The position numbers and the translations under genes are program-made. This document shows, piece by piece, positions 36,630-45,526 of a stretch of DNA of 64,000 bases (its first letter is position 1; each line of letters opens with the position of its first letter). The stretch covers positions 62,001 through 126,000 of the forward strand of contig NZ_JAHKRO010000002.1 in assembly GCF_019396325.1 (NCBI RefSeq). Direction: 5' to 3'. Source of the DNA: Nonomuraea ceibae (GTDB lineage: Bacteria > Actinomycetota > Actinomycetes > Streptosporangiales > Streptosporangiaceae). Under the pieces are notes generated by a model that did no database searches, was not told where the DNA came from, and saw only the letters and a program-made list of their open reading frames with translations.

Positions 36630-39496
36630 GAGACGCCCGCCAGGGCCGGGTCGGGGGTCCGGGCGGCTTCCTCGGCGGGCTCGCGCCGGCCGGGCGCGGC
36701 CATCACGACCGCGACCAGCACCAGCGCGCCCTGGAGCCACAGCCAGGGCGTGTGCATGAAGTGCGCGGGCCGGGCGGGGACCGGCGTGAGGGGTTCGGCG
36801 ATCCGCCACAGGCCGCCGCTGTCGGACAGGCTCATGCGCTGGAGCGAGGGCTGCGAGTCGAGCGTCCTGGCGAGCTCGGGCCCGACCGGCGGCGCCACCG
36901 CCACCATCGCCACGCCGTGCTGGGCCAGGACCTCGGCGTCGTTACCGCCGCGCCCGCCCGCGAGGCCCTGCGCCGCGGCCGCCACCTTGGCGCGCTCGGG
37001 GGAGGCGACGGGCAGCTCCGCCTCGCCGATCAGCGGGGTGCGCCCGCGCAGCACGGTGAACTCGGCGCCCCGGATGAGCAGGGTGCGCTCGCCGTGGCGG
37101 GAGTTCATGACGGCCAGGGCGGGCAGCGGGTCGCGTGCGTCGCCGTCGAGCGGCCCGCGTACGCCCTGGACGATCCAGTGCCCGGCGGCCAGCAGCGGCG
37201 TGCTGAACGCCACCGCCGCCACCAGCCAGGCGGCGATCCTGCGCGGGCCGCCCCGGGCGCGGGCGGCGTCCAGGCGGGGGGCGCTGAGCGCGGCGAGCAC
37301 GATCAGCGCGGCCCCGGCGACGGCCAGCGGCACGCCCGGCCACGCGGGTGCGCCCGCCACGCCGACCCGGCCCGCGATTAGGGCGATCACCAGCGCGAAC
37401 AGCGCGATCCCCCAGCCGGACAGCACGACGATCCGGCCGCGTTCGGCCTGGGGGTCCGGCTTGGCCCGCCGTCCGGCGCGGGCGCGGTGGACGAACAGCG
37501 CGCCCAGCGCCACCGCCAGCAGCCCGCCCGTCACCCAGAACGGCGGCAGGCCGGGCCCGCCGGGGCTGAGCGTCAGCAGGTCGCGGGCGCCGAGCGCCGG
37601 GCTCACCAGGGCCGGGTCGTGCAGCCCGGCCTCCAGCAGGAACCTGCCCGGGTCCAGCACCAGCCCGCCCAGCCAGGGCAGCAGCAGCGCCACGGGCACG
37701 CCCAGCGCGATGGCCACCGGCACGAGGACGCCGGGCCGTACCGTGCGGAAGAGCACCACGGCGAGCACGCCGAGCACCAGGGCCATCGGCAGCAGCAGCG
37801 GCACGAACGCCGCGCCCACCGCCAGCACCAGCCCGAACCCCCACGCCGCCCGGCGCGATCGGCGCGCGTCCGGGCCGAGCAGGTGGGCGGCGAGCACCGC
37901 GCAGGCCGGCAGCAGCACCAGCACCGCCGCCGTGCCCAGCCGTCCCGACGCGACCGCGCCGGTCGCGACCGGCAGCAGCGCGTACGTGGCGGCCACCCAC
38001 ACGCGGACGCCGACGCCCGACTCGGTGGCGTCCGGCACCAGCCGCCGCGACGCCAGGTAGGCCGAGGCGCCCGCCAGCGGCACCGAGCCGAGCAGCAGCA
38101 CCGACACGGCCGTCGAGGTCTGCCCGAAGGCGAGCGTGGACAGCGCCGCGAGCACCGCCACGTACGGCGGCGCCCAGTCGGCCGAGCCGGGCCCGAGATC
38201 GTGGAAGCCGCCCGTGTAGAACGCCCACAGGTCGCCCGCGCCGCCGGTCACCGGCACGAGCGCGCCGCCGCCGAGCCGTCCGGCCCCCAGCAGGGACCGC
38301 TCGGCCACCAGCGCGACCAGCGTGAGCCCGAACACCAGCAGCACGCCGGGCCGCCCGAGGAAGCGCTTGACCGGGTTGCCCTGCGGCGCCGGCGCCGGCG
38401 CGATCACCTCCTCCTCCGGGGCGGCGTGGTGGTGGCGGCCCGCCGAGTCGACCGGCCCCTCGCCCGCCAGGAAGCTCTGCACCATGTCGGTGAGGCGGCG
38501 CAGGCCCGCGCCGCGCGGCGTGAGCAGGCGGCTGATGCGTTTGTAGCCCTTCTTGCGGCCTTCGCGCCTGGCCCGCCGAGCCTTGGCCAGCCGCACCGGG
38601 TGCGCCAGGACCGAGCCGAGCGCGACCAGCTCGTCCAGGGCGTTCGCCGGCTGCTTGCCCAGCACGAACAGCACCGTGCGCGTCAGCGAGCCCGCCACGT
38701 TGCGCAGCAGCGCCCACAGCATCGCCAGGAACGGCAGGTTCGCCATCACGACGAAGATGCCGTTGCGCCGGTCGAGCCTGCGCGGATGGTCGCCGCTGAC
38801 CGTCATGCGCCGTCTGCGGCGGGCCGACGCCTCGGCGTGCCAGGCCACGGCCTCGGTGACGGCCAGCACCCGGTGCCCGGCGTTGCGCACCCGCCAGCAC
38901 AGGTCCAGGTCGTCGCGGAAGATCGGCAGGAACGGGTCCAGCCCGCCGGTCGCCTCCCACACGTCGCGCCTGATCAGCATGCCGGCGGTGGACACCGCCA
39001 TGACCTCGCGGGTGCCGTCGTGCTGGCCCTGGTCGAACTCGCGGGCCTCCAGCCCGGTGTCGCGGCGGCCGGTGCGGCCGACGGTCACGCCGATCTCCAG
39101 CAGCAGCCGCCGGTCCAGCCAGTCACGCAGCTTCGGGCCGAGCACCGCCGCCTTGCGGTCCTCGTCGGCGGCGCGCAGCAGCGCCTCCAGGGCGCGGCGG
39201 TCGGGGGCGCAGTCGTCGTGCAGCAGCCACAGCCACTCGCCGTCGACGCCCGGTGGCAGCTTGCCGAGCACCTCGGCCACGGCGTCGCCGAAGCTCGCCG
39301 AACGGGGCAGCCTGAGCACGTTGGCGGAGCCGAGCGCCTGCGTGAGCAGGTCGGCCGAGCCGTCGCGGCTGCCGTTGTCGGCGCCCACCACCCGGTCCGG
39401 GCGGTAGCTCTGGCTCGCCAGGGCCTTCAAGGTCTCCCCGAGCCAGCGCCCGCCGTCGTGTGCGACGACGATCACGGTGACGAAGGGACGGGACAT
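36626..39496 (-). CDS. Large GT2 glycosyltransferase with polytopic membrane C-terminus
   Basis: 956 residues from ATG 39496 (GGAG 4 bases upstream). The N-terminal GT-A domain (about 1-230) shows VTVIVVAHDGGRWL, the nucleotide-sugar DNGSRDGS, the metal-binding LLHDDCAP, and the acceptor-site FRDDLDLCWR. From about 250 on there are roughly a dozen membrane segments with an extracytoplasmic C-terminal domain (about 790-930). It most likely transfers a sugar from an NDP donor to a lipid-linked acceptor. It lies upstream of DUF5719 in one operon and 108 bases from whiB2 in the same direction. Donor and acceptor unknown. Confidence 0.87.
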   Translation of the reverse strand: MSRPFVTVIVVAHDGGRWLGETLKALASQSYRPDRVVGADNGSRDGSADLLTQALGSANVLRLPRSASFGDAVAEVLGKLPPGVDGEWLWLLHDDCAPDRRALEALLRAADEDRKAAVLGPKLRDWLDRRLLLEIGVTVGRTGRRDTGLEAREFDQGQHDGTREVMAVSTAGMLIRRDVWEATGGLDPFLPIFRDDLDLCWRVRNAGHRVLAVTEAVAWHAEASARRRRRMTVSGDHPRRLDRRNGIFVVMANLPFLAMLWALLRNVAGSLTRTVLFVLGKQPANALDELVALGSVLAHPVRLAKARRARREGRKKGYKRISRLLTPRGAGLRRLTDMVQSFLAGEGPVDSAGRHHHAAPEEEVIAPAPAPQGNPVKRFLGRPGVLLVFGLTLVALVAERSLLGAGRLGGGALVPVTGGAGDLWAFYTGGFHDLGPGSADWAPPYVAVLAALSTLAFGQTSTAVSVLLLGSVPLAGASAYLASRRLVPDATESGVGVRVWVAATYALLPVATGAVASGRLGTAAVLVLLPACAVLAAHLLGPDARRSRRAAWGFGLVLAVGAAFVPLLLPMALVLGVLAVVLFRTVRPGVLVPVAIALGVPVALLLPWLGGLVLDPGRFLLEAGLHDPALVSPALGARDLLTLSPGGPGLPPFWVTGGLLAVALGALFVHRARAGRRAKPDPQAERGRIVVLSGWGIALFALVIALIAGRVGVAGAPAWPGVPLAVAGAALIVLAALSAPRLDAARARGGPRRIAAWLVAAVAFSTPLLAAGHWIVQGVRGPLDGDARDPLPALAVMNSRHGERTLLIRGAEFTVLRGRTPLIGEAELPVASPERAKVAAAAQGLAGGRGGNDAEVLAQHGVAMVAVAPPVGPELARTLDSQPSLQRMSLSDSGGLWRIAEPLTPVPARPAHFMHTPWLWLQGALVLVAVVMAAPGRREPAEEAARTPDPALAGVS

Positions 39497-39604
39497 GCGG
39501 CTCCATTGGGCGGTGATCAAACGCCGCCACCTTACCGGTCGCACCGCCCACGGATACGGAAAAGGGTCACACGGGTGACCGCGTGACCCTTTCCACATCT
39601 ATCC

Positions 39605-39865
39605 CTAAACGGCCTGGCGCTTGATCCGTCTGCGCTCCCGCTCGGACAGCCCACCCCAGATGCCGAAGCGCTCGTCGTGCTCGAGTGCGTATTCCAGGCA
39701 CTCCGCACGCACTTCGCACGATCGGCACACCTTCTTGGCCTCTCGGGTGGAGCCGCCCTTTTCCGGGAAGAACGCCTCTGGATCCGTCTGCGCGCAGAGT
39801 GCGCGCTCCTGCCAGCCGAGTTCTTCAGCGTCAAGCTGATCCTGTGCGATGACCAGATCGGTCAC
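39605..39865 (-). CDS. whiB2: WhiB-family iron-sulphur regulator (WhiB2/WhmD type)
   Basis: 86 residues from GTG 39865 (GGAGG 6 bases upstream). Four cysteines, 24, 47, 50 and 56, bind the [4Fe-4S] cluster in the pattern C-x22-C-x2-C-x5-C. The turn GIWGG and basic tail SERERRRIKRQAV contact DNA or sigma factor. The sequence closely matches Streptomyces WhiB / mycobacterial WhiB2 (WhmD), which together with WhiA switch on sporulation septation and division genes. Genomic position next to the GT2/DUF5719 genes fits WhiB2. An unusually structured leader lies upstream. Confidence 0.95.
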   Translation of the reverse strand: MTDLVIAQDQLDAEELGWQERALCAQTDPEAFFPEKGGSTREAKKVCRSCEVRAECLEYALEHDERFGIWGGLSERERRRIKRQAV

Positions 39866-40164
39866 TGCACACCTCCCTGCCGCCCGCCCGCAATGGAGCC
39901 CCCCATGGAACGCCTTCCTTGTACCCACCCACGGGAAGGCGTAACAACATGGTTGTAATTACACGCGTGTGCCGTACGTGGCGTCAAGCGGCATGCCGGT
40001 ATCCGGGGGAAGACCAGCTCTCGCCCCGGTCGTGCCTGGCATCAGATGTTCGCGCCCGGTTTGCGCCGGGCGTGTTCAACGCTGTCAGCGGTCGGAACCG
40101 TATCAGGGCGGGATGAGCCCCGCCCTCCGGGCCACCTCTTCTCTAGCCGTCGTTTGCCGGTTCC
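39866..40164 (-). other. whiB2 upstream region, about 300 bases
   Basis: No gene. It contains an 8-bp inverted repeat CGCCTTCC / GGAAGGCG (39911-39918 and 39934-39941), the adjacent A+T-rich near-palindrome listed separately, and G+C-rich sequence toward 40164. A long controlled leader is typical for whiB genes. Confidence 0.5.
39941..39962. promoter_or_regulatory. Near-palindrome GTAA-CAAC-ATG-GTTG-TAA-TTAC upstream of whiB2
   Basis: ACAAC / GTTGT arms around ATG, flanked by GTAA and TTAC. It stands out as A+T-rich in very G+C-rich surroundings, about 80-100 bases before the whiB2 start, so it may be an operator (WhiA, BldD or a MerR type cannot be told) or part of the promoter. Confidence 0.4.
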
Positions 40165-42108
40165 TTACCTGCGTGGCTCATTCGGGGTGTATATGGCGGT
40201 CGGGTCGATCGGGTCGTCACCCTGGCGCGGCTGGTCCCCCAGCGCGTCACCGCGGATCGCCTGCTGGTCCAGGCGGATGGTCGAATCCGCCGGCTGCTGG
40301 CCCCAGCCGGGCTGCTGGTACTGGCCCTGCTGCGGCTCGTAGGCGGCCTGCGGCTGCTGCGGGTGACCGAACACGTCGTCGTGCCGCTGCGGCTGGCCGT
40401 ACTCCGGGACGCGCAGGTCAGGCGCGGTGCCCACGCCCGACTGGTAGGAGTCGGCCTGCTGGTAGGCGTCCAGGAGCTGCTGCGAGCGCGGGTCCACCGG
40501 CGGGTCCGGCTCGTGCTGCGGCGCCCCGAACTCGTGGCCCGAATAGCCGGTGAACGGCTGGCCGCCCTGGCCGTGCTGCTGGCCCGGGTTCTGCTGGGCC
40601 TGCTGGCCCTGCTGGTCGAACGCCGACTGGCGGTCGTAGTAGGGCTGCTGCTGGTCCGGGTACGGCACGCTGGGCGCGGTCTCGCCCGACGGGTACGACG
40701 GGGCGTACGGGTTGGGCTGGTTGTGCACGTTCGGCTGGCTGTCGGCCGGGACGTACGGGGCCGGCTGATACTCCGACGGGGGCTGGTAGCCCGAGTCCGG
40801 CATCGTCTCCGACGGCGTGTAGGCCGCGTGCGCGGGCTGCTGCGGGGCGTACGGGTTCTGCGCCGGGGGGAACGCCTCGGTGGGGGGCGGGGCGTACTGC
40901 TCCTGGGCGGGCTGGGCGTACGGGTCCGCGGCCGGGGTGGCGTACTGCTGGTCCTGGGCGGGCGGGCTGTACGGGTCCTGGTTGTACTGCGGGGCCTCCT
41001 GCGCCTGCGCGGCGTAGGGGTCCTGGCTGTAGTGCTGGTCCTGGCCGTACTGCGGGGCCTCCTGGGCGTACGGGGGCGCGTCCTGGGCGTACTGGGGGCT
41101 GTACGGGTCCTGGGCGGGCGGGCCGTAGCCGCCGGAGTCCTGCTGCTGGTCGGACGGGGCCGCGGGCAGGGCCGCCCGGGGCTGGGGATACTGCTGGGCG
41201 GCCTGCTGGGGCTGGGGCTGCTGGACCGGCGGCTGGTAGGCGTCCTGCTGCGGCTGCTCCTGCGCGCCGGACGGCGGCTGCGGGCTGTAGGACTGCTGCT
41301 GGTACGGGGGCTGCTCCGGCTGGCCGCCGTAGCTCGGCGGCTGCTGACCGTAACCCTGCTGCGGGGCGGCCTGGGGCGCGGGCTGCTGGTTGGGCTGCTG
41401 GTTGGACTGCGGGGTGGGCTGCTGGCCGGGCTGCGGCATCCCCTGCTGGGGCTGCGCGTAGTCCGCCTGGGCCTGCTGGGGGGCGGGCTGCTGGCCGTAG
41501 TCCGGCTGGCCGTACTCCTGGCCGCCCTGCGACGGAGGCTGCTGGGCGTAACCCTGCTGCGGGAAGCCCTGCTGGCCGTAACCGGGCTGCTGGAACTGGC
41601 CCTGCGGGAACTGGCCCTGCTGGCCGTACCCCTGCTGGGGGAAGCCCTGACCGTACGGGGCCGCCGGGCGGCGCTCCGGCATGACCTGCGGCAGCAGGTA
41701 CACCAGCGCGAGGGCCGTCAGCGCCAGCATCGGCACGCCCGTCAGCAGGAACTCCACGGTCGAACGCGCGGTGTTGCCCGCGAACAGGCCGAGCAGCAGC
41801 GCCAGCGCGCCGAACACGGCCGCCGCGGCCAGCGCCCCGGCCGCGATGTACGCGACGGGCTTGGCCTTGGCCGACGGCGGGCCGACCTTGGTCAGCAGCA
41901 GCACCGCGCCGAGCAGCAGCGTGGTGATCACCGGGCTGGTCAGGCCGGAGAAGTGCATGTAGGCGCGCTCGGTGAAGTCCGCGCTGGTCGAGCCGATCAG
42001 AATCCGGCCGATGGTCAGCAGGATGTCCAGGCCACCGGCGGCCAGCATGATCCAGGCGGCCGGCTCCTTCAGCCTGGCGACGTCAAAGTTGCTCACAAGT
42101 ACCCCCAT
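40165..42108 (-). CDS. Membrane protein with long Gln/Pro/Tyr/Gly-rich disordered tail
   Basis: 647 residues from ATG 42108 (GTG 42096 is an alternative). Four membrane segments (about 17-35, 55-75, 88-112, 122-145) form a compact N-terminal domain. The remaining roughly 490 residues are low-complexity, with recurrent QQGYGQQ, YGQD, YAPPAQDPY-like units and nearly no hydrophobic core, ending [13 protein letters not shown]. Such tails resemble prion-like/phase-separating segments and some actinomycete DivIVA- or secretion-linked membrane proteins, but I know no function. It is divergent from fbiA. Confidence 0.75.
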   Translation of the reverse strand: MGVLVSNFDVARLKEPAAWIMLAAGGLDILLTIGRILIGSTSADFTERAYMHFSGLTSPVITTLLLGAVLLLTKVGPPSAKAKPVAYIAAGALAAAAVFGALALLLGLFAGNTARSTVEFLLTGVPMLALTALALVYLLPQVMPERRPAAPYGQGFPQQGYGQQGQFPQGQFQQPGYGQQGFPQQGYAQQPPSQGGQEYGQPDYGQQPAPQQAQADYAQPQQGMPQPGQQPTPQSNQQPNQQPAPQAAPQQGYGQQPPSYGGQPEQPPYQQQSYSPQPPSGAQEQPQQDAYQPPVQQPQPQQAAQQYPQPRAALPAAPSDQQQDSGGYGPPAQDPYSPQYAQDAPPYAQEAPQYGQDQHYSQDPYAAQAQEAPQYNQDPYSPPAQDQQYATPAADPYAQPAQEQYAPPPTEAFPPAQNPYAPQQPAHAAYTPSETMPDSGYQPPSEYQPAPYVPADSQPNVHNQPNPYAPSYPSGETAPSVPYPDQQQPYYDRQSAFDQQGQQAQQNPGQQHGQGGQPFTGYSGHEFGAPQHEPDPPVDPRSQQLLDAYQQADSYQSGVGTAPDLRVPEYGQPQRHDDVFGHPQQPQAAYEPQQGQYQQPGWGQQPADSTIRLDQQAIRGDALGDQPRQGDDPIDPTAIYTPNEPRR

Positions 42109-42195
42109 CGGACCCTTTAGCCCGAAGGGAGTTTGCCACATCACCGACTTGTCCGGCGGGAGTCCCAGGAAGCTCGCAGATCTCAATAGTCGCTC

Positions 42196-42243
42196 TTTTC
42201 CCCGCATATCAGGGTTTTGCGGGCCGTCAAGAAAAGGGGAAAA
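42196..42243. promoter_or_regulatory. Nested inverted repeats between the Q-rich gene and fbiA
   Basis: Outer arms TTTTCCCC (42196-42203) and GGGGAAAA (42236-42243); inner arms CCCGCA (42201-42206) and TGCGGG (42218-42223). The divergent position suggests an operator or an mRNA structure affecting both genes. Confidence 0.4.
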
Positions 42244-42265
42244 ACGGTCCCGGGACGGGGGGTGG

Positions 42266-42271
42266 AAGACT
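42266..42271 (+). promoter_or_regulatory. Possible -10 (AAGACT) of leaderless fbiA mRNA
   Basis: AAGACT, seven bases, ATG 42279; no ribosome site lies in between. It differs from the TANNNT pattern only in the first base. Confidence 0.35.
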
Positions 42272-42278
42272 GTTCCGC

Positions 42279-43217
42279 ATGCACATCGTGACCCTCGCCG
42301 GCGGCATCGGCGGCGCCCGCTTCCTGCGCGGACTCCGCACGACCGCGCCCGCCGACCAGATCACCGTCATCGGCAACACCGGCGACGACATCACCCTTTT
42401 CGGCCTGCGCGTCTGCCCCGACCTCGACACCGTCATGTACACCCTCGGCGGCGGCATCGACGAGCAACAAGGCTGGGGGCGCGCCGACGAGACCCACGTC
42501 GTCAAGGACGAACTGGCCGCCTACGGGGTCGAACCCCAATGGTTCGGGCTGGGCGACCGCGACTTCGCCACCCACATCGTGCGCTCCCAGATGCTCGAAG
42601 CCGGCTACCCGCTCTCCCAGATCACCGAGGCGCTGTGCGCCCGCTGGCAGCCCGGCGTACGGCTGCTGCCCATGACCGACGACCGGTGCGAGACCCACGT
42701 GGTCATCGACGACGAGCGCGGCCGGCGCGCCGTCCACTTCCAGGAATGGTGGGTGCGCCTGCGCGCCTCCGTCCCCGCCGAGTCGATCGCCCTCGTCGGC
42801 GTCGAGTCGGCCAAGCCCGCCCCCGGCGTCCTCGAGGCGATCGCCGACGCCGACGTGGTCATCCTGCCGCCATCCAACCCCGTCGTCAGCATCGGCACCA
42901 TCCTCCAGGTGCCGGGCATCCGCGACGCCCTGCTCCCCAAGACCGTCGTGGGCGTCTCCCCCATCATCGGCGGCGCCCCCGTGCGCGGCATGGCCGACGC
43001 CTGCCTGACCGCCATCGGCGTCGAGACCAGCGCCCAGGCGGTCCTCTCCCTGTACGGGTCCGACCTGCTCGACGGCTGGCTGGTCGCGCCGGAGGACGCC
43101 GGCGTCGCCCTCGACGGCGTACGCGTCGAGGCCCGGCCCCTGCTCATGTCCGACCCCGCGGCCACGGCCGCCCTCGCCCGCGCCGCCCTCGACCTCGCCC
43201 AGGAGCTCACCTCATGA
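42279..43217 (+). CDS. fbiA: 2-phospho-L-lactate / phosphoenolpyruvyl transferase FbiA (CofD)
   Basis: 312-residue enzyme of coenzyme F420 biosynthesis that joins the phospho-lactate or phosphoenolpyruvate unit to the deazaflavin Fo. The N-terminus [18 protein letters not shown] is the nucleotide/Fo-binding loop; further family motifs are [17 protein letters not shown], and [15 protein letters not shown]. fbiB follows with an ATGA overlap, so the two are translationally coupled, as in mycobacteria. It is divergent from the Q-rich membrane gene. Confidence 0.97.
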   Translation: MHIVTLAGGIGGARFLRGLRTTAPADQITVIGNTGDDITLFGLRVCPDLDTVMYTLGGGIDEQQGWGRADETHVVKDELAAYGVEPQWFGLGDRDFATHIVRSQMLEAGYPLSQITEALCARWQPGVRLLPMTDDRCETHVVIDDERGRRAVHFQEWWVRLRASVPAESIALVGVESAKPAPGVLEAIADADVVILPPSNPVVSIGTILQVPGIRDALLPKTVVGVSPIIGGAPVRGMADACLTAIGVETSAQAVLSLYGSDLLDGWLVAPEDAGVALDGVRVEARPLLMSDPAATAALARAALDLAQELTS

Positions 43218-44641
43218 CCCACCCCGCACAGCCCCAGGCAACCCCCACGCCGGCAGGCGCCCGCCCGTCCGGTACGCCCTCCCCCGCCGCACGGGGTGCG
43301 CTTTCCTTGGGAGAGGAAGCACAGGGCACCTCCCCCGCACCCGCCGCAGAGAATGCGCCTTCCTCTTGGGAGGGGGCCGCGGGTGAGCGGGTCGAGGTGG
43401 TGCCGGTGGTGGGGATCGGAGAGGTGCGGCCGGGGGACGACCTCGCGGCGCTCGTCCCCGGGGTGCGCGACGGGGACATCGTCGTCGTCACGTCCAAGAT
43501 CGTGAGCAAGGCCGAGGGGCGGGTCAGGGAGGCGCCGGACCGGGCGAAGGCGATCGAGGACGAGACGGACCGGGTCGTCGCGAGGCGCGGCGACACGGTG
43601 ATCGCCCAGACGCGCCACGGTTTCGTGATGGCCGCCGCCGGGGTGGACGCGTCCAACACCGACCCGGGGACGGTGCTGCTGCTGCCGGAGGATCCGGACG
43701 CGTCGGCGCGGCGGATCCGGGCGGGGCTGGGCGGCCGGGTCGGGGTGATCGTGTCCGACACGTTCGGCAGGCCGTGGCGGCAGGGGCTGACGGACGTGGC
43801 GATCGGGTCGGCGGGCGTGGTGACGACGGCCGACTTCCGGGGTTCGCGGGACGCGTACGGCAATCCGCTGAGTGCGACGGTGACGGCGCTGGTGGACGAG
43901 ATCGCGGCCGCCGCGGAGCTGGTCAAGGGCAAGCTGGACGGCGTTCCGGTGGCGATCGTGCGGGGGCTGGGGCATCTGGTGACGGAGGAGGACGGGCCGG
44001 GGGTGCGTCCGCTGGTGCGTCCGGCGGACGAGGACCTGTTCCGGTACGGGTCGCGGGACGTGGTGTTCGCGCGCCGGACGATCCGGGAGTTCGGCGACCG
44101 GCCGGTGGATCCGGATGCGGTGCGGCGGGCGGTGGCTGCGGGGATCGCGGCGCCGGCGCCGCATCACACGACGCCGTGGCGGTTCGTGCTGGTGGAGTCG
44201 GCGCAGACGCGGCTGCGGCTGGTGGACGCGATGCGGGAGGCGTGGATCGAGGATCTGCGCGGCGACGGTTTCTCCGAGCAGTCGATCGCCAAGCGGGTCA
44301 GGCGGGGTGACGTGTTGCGCAACGCGCCTTATCTGGTGGTGCCGTGCCTGGTGATGGAGGGCTCGCACACCTACCGCGACGAGCGGCGCAACGCTGCGGA
44401 GCGGGAGATGTTCGTGGTGGCGATGGGCGCGGGCGTGGAGAACTTCCTGGTCCAGCTCGCGGTGGAGGGGCTGGGGTCGGCGTGGGTGTCGTCGACGATG
44501 TTCTGCCGTCCGGTGGTGCGGAAGGTGCTGGACCTGCCGGAGGAGTGGGACCCGATGGGCTGTGTGGCGGTGGGCCATGCCGCTGCGCCACCGCGGGACC
44601 GGGCGCCGCGTGACGCGCTGGACTTCATCGTGTCCCGCTGA
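43214..44641 (+). CDS. fbiB: F420 gamma-glutamyl ligase FbiB (CofE domain plus nitroreductase domain)
   Basis: 475 residues from ATG 43214. It adds the poly-glutamate tail to F420-0 using GTP and, through its C-terminal FMN domain (about 275-470; [27 protein letters not shown]), reduces the dehydro intermediate. The CofE domain begins near residue 58 ([17 protein letters not shown]) and contains [12 protein letters not shown] and [11 protein letters not shown]. The first 57 residues are an extra Pro/Ala/Ser/Glu-rich segment, absent in FbiB as I know it from mycobacteria, and hold two copies of an in-frame palindromic repeat. The catalytic domains look intact. Confidence 0.96.
   Translation: MTHPAQPQATPTPAGARPSGTPSPAARGALSLGEEAQGTSPAPAAENAPSSWEGAAGERVEVVPVVGIGEVRPGDDLAALVPGVRDGDIVVVTSKIVSKAEGRVREAPDRAKAIEDETDRVVARRGDTVIAQTRHGFVMAAAGVDASNTDPGTVLLLPEDPDASARRIRAGLGGRVGVIVSDTFGRPWRQGLTDVAIGSAGVVTTADFRGSRDAYGNPLSATVTALVDEIAAAAELVKGKLDGVPVAIVRGLGHLVTEEDGPGVRPLVRPADEDLFRYGSRDVVFARRTIREFGDRPVDPDAVRRAVAAGIAAPAPHHTTPWRFVLVESAQTRLRLVDAMREAWIEDLRGDGFSEQSIAKRVRRGDVLRNAPYLVVPCLVMEGSHTYRDERRNAAEREMFVVAMGAGVENFLVQLAVEGLGSAWVSSTMFCRPVVRKVLDLPEEWDPMGCVAVGHAAAPPRDRAPRDALDFIVSR
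43297..43380 (+). repeat. Two in-frame copies of a palindromic unit in the 5' end of fbiB
   Basis: TGCGCTTTCCTTGGGAGAGG (43297-43316) and TGCGCCTTCCTCTTGGGAGG (43354-43373) begin 57 bases apart, a whole number of codons. Each can form a small hairpin. The unit resembles those repeated at 54085-54331 in another gene. Confidence 0.6.
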
Positions 44642-44666
44642 CTGATATTTCGAGCCACAGTCACGT

Positions 44667-44693
44667 AACGGTTTACCGTTAGGAAACTTTCCT
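44667..44693. promoter_or_regulatory. Adjacent palindromes upstream of the LPMO gene
   Basis: AACGGT-TT-ACCGTT (44667-44680) is directly followed by AGGAAA-C-TTTCCT (44681-44693). Both arms of each are perfect. The region is A+T-rich and 40-65 bases before the gene, so these are good candidates for operators (carbon-source or chitin control). The DasR consensus was looked for and is not present. Confidence 0.55.
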
Positions 44694-44732
44694 TTACATT
44701 TGGGCCATCCCCCCAAGTAGAGGAGCCACTAG

Positions 44733-45464
44733 ATGAAGAGGTTGCTCACGTTACTCTCCGTCGTGGCGATTGCGGTCGCCACGGTGGTCTTCAACACCTC
44801 ACCGGCCCTGGCCCACGGGTACGTCAACTCGCCGCCCAGCCGCCAGGCCCACTGCGCCCAGGGGCGCGTCGCCAACTGCGGCGACATCATCTACGAGCCG
44901 CAGAGCGTCGAAGGCCCCAAGGGCCAGCGCAACTGCCACGGCGGAGTCGGGCGGTTCGCCCAGCTCAGCGATGAGAGCAAGCCGTGGCCCGTCACCTCGG
45001 TGGGCACCAGCGTCAACTTCAACTGGCGGCTCACCGTCCAGCACGCCACCAGCACGTGGGAGTACTACGTCGGCGGCACCCGGGTGGCCGTCTTCAACGA
45101 CGGCGGCAAGCGACCCCCGGCATCGGTGTCACACACTGTGAACCTGAGCCAGTTCCCCGGCCGGCAGAAGGTGCTGGCCATCTGGAACATCGCCGACACC
45201 GCCATGGCCTTCTACGCCTGCATCGACCTCCAGGTCGGCGGCGGCGGCCCCGGCACCCCGACGCCCACGCCCACCCCGACCCCGACCCCGACGCCGACCG
45301 ACACGCCCACCAACCCCCCGGGCGGCACCTGGACCGCGGGCACCGCGTACACCGCGGGCTCGACGGTCACCTACGGCGGCGCCACCTACCGCTGCCTCCA
45401 GCCGCACACCGCGATCAACGGCTGGGAGCCGCCCAACGTCCCCGCCCTATGGGGCAGGGTCTGA
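44733..45464 (+). CDS. Secreted AA10 lytic polysaccharide monooxygenase with CBM5/12
   Basis: 243 residues. Signal peptide 1-27 (ALA cut) exposes His28, which with His104 (in LTVQHATST) forms the copper histidine brace of AA10 enzymes that oxidatively cut chitin or cellulose. The catalytic domain (28-172) has four cysteines (QAHCAQ, ANCGD, RNCHG, YACID). A Pro-Thr linker (about 176-195) leads to a CBM5/12-type module (about 200-243, WTAGTAYTAGSTVTYGGATYRC split, ending LWGRV), which points to chitin. ATG 44733 follows GAGGAG. It is closed by a strong hairpin. It stands alone between fbiB and a gene on the other strand. Confidence 0.93.
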   Translation: MKRLLTLLSVVAIAVATVVFNTSPALAHGYVNSPPSRQAHCAQGRVANCGDIIYEPQSVEGPKGQRNCHGGVGRFAQLSDESKPWPVTSVGTSVNFNWRLTVQHATSTWEYYVGGTRVAVFNDGGKRPPASVSHTVNLSQFPGRQKVLAIWNIADTAMAFYACIDLQVGGGGPGTPTPTPTPTPTPTPTDTPTNPPGGTWTAGTAYTAGSTVTYGGATYRCLQPHTAINGWEPPNVPALWGRV

Positions 45465-45476
45465 CCTGAAATGACC

Positions 45477-45510
45477 GAAGGGGGCGCCCGCCCACCTGGG
45501 CGCCCCCTTC
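45477..45510. terminator. Bidirectional terminator between LPMO and binding-protein genes
   Basis: Perfect 13-bp stem GAAGGGGGCGCCC / GGGCGCCCCCTTC with an 8-base loop, 12 bases after the LPMO stop and 16 bases after the convergent gene's stop. Confidence 0.85.
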
Positions 45511-45526
45511 TCCATGCCCGGGTTCG

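Noticed and set aside
36609-39586. Long + strand open frames opposite the GT2 and DUF5719 genes
   Set aside because: Ser/Thr/Arg-rich or His/Gln/Arg-rich antisense composition without homology; the minus-strand genes have clear domain motifs and an ATGA junction.
44642-44732. DasR operator upstream of the LPMO gene
   Set aside because: No sequence close to the ACTGGTCTAGACCACT pattern; the palindromes present are different.
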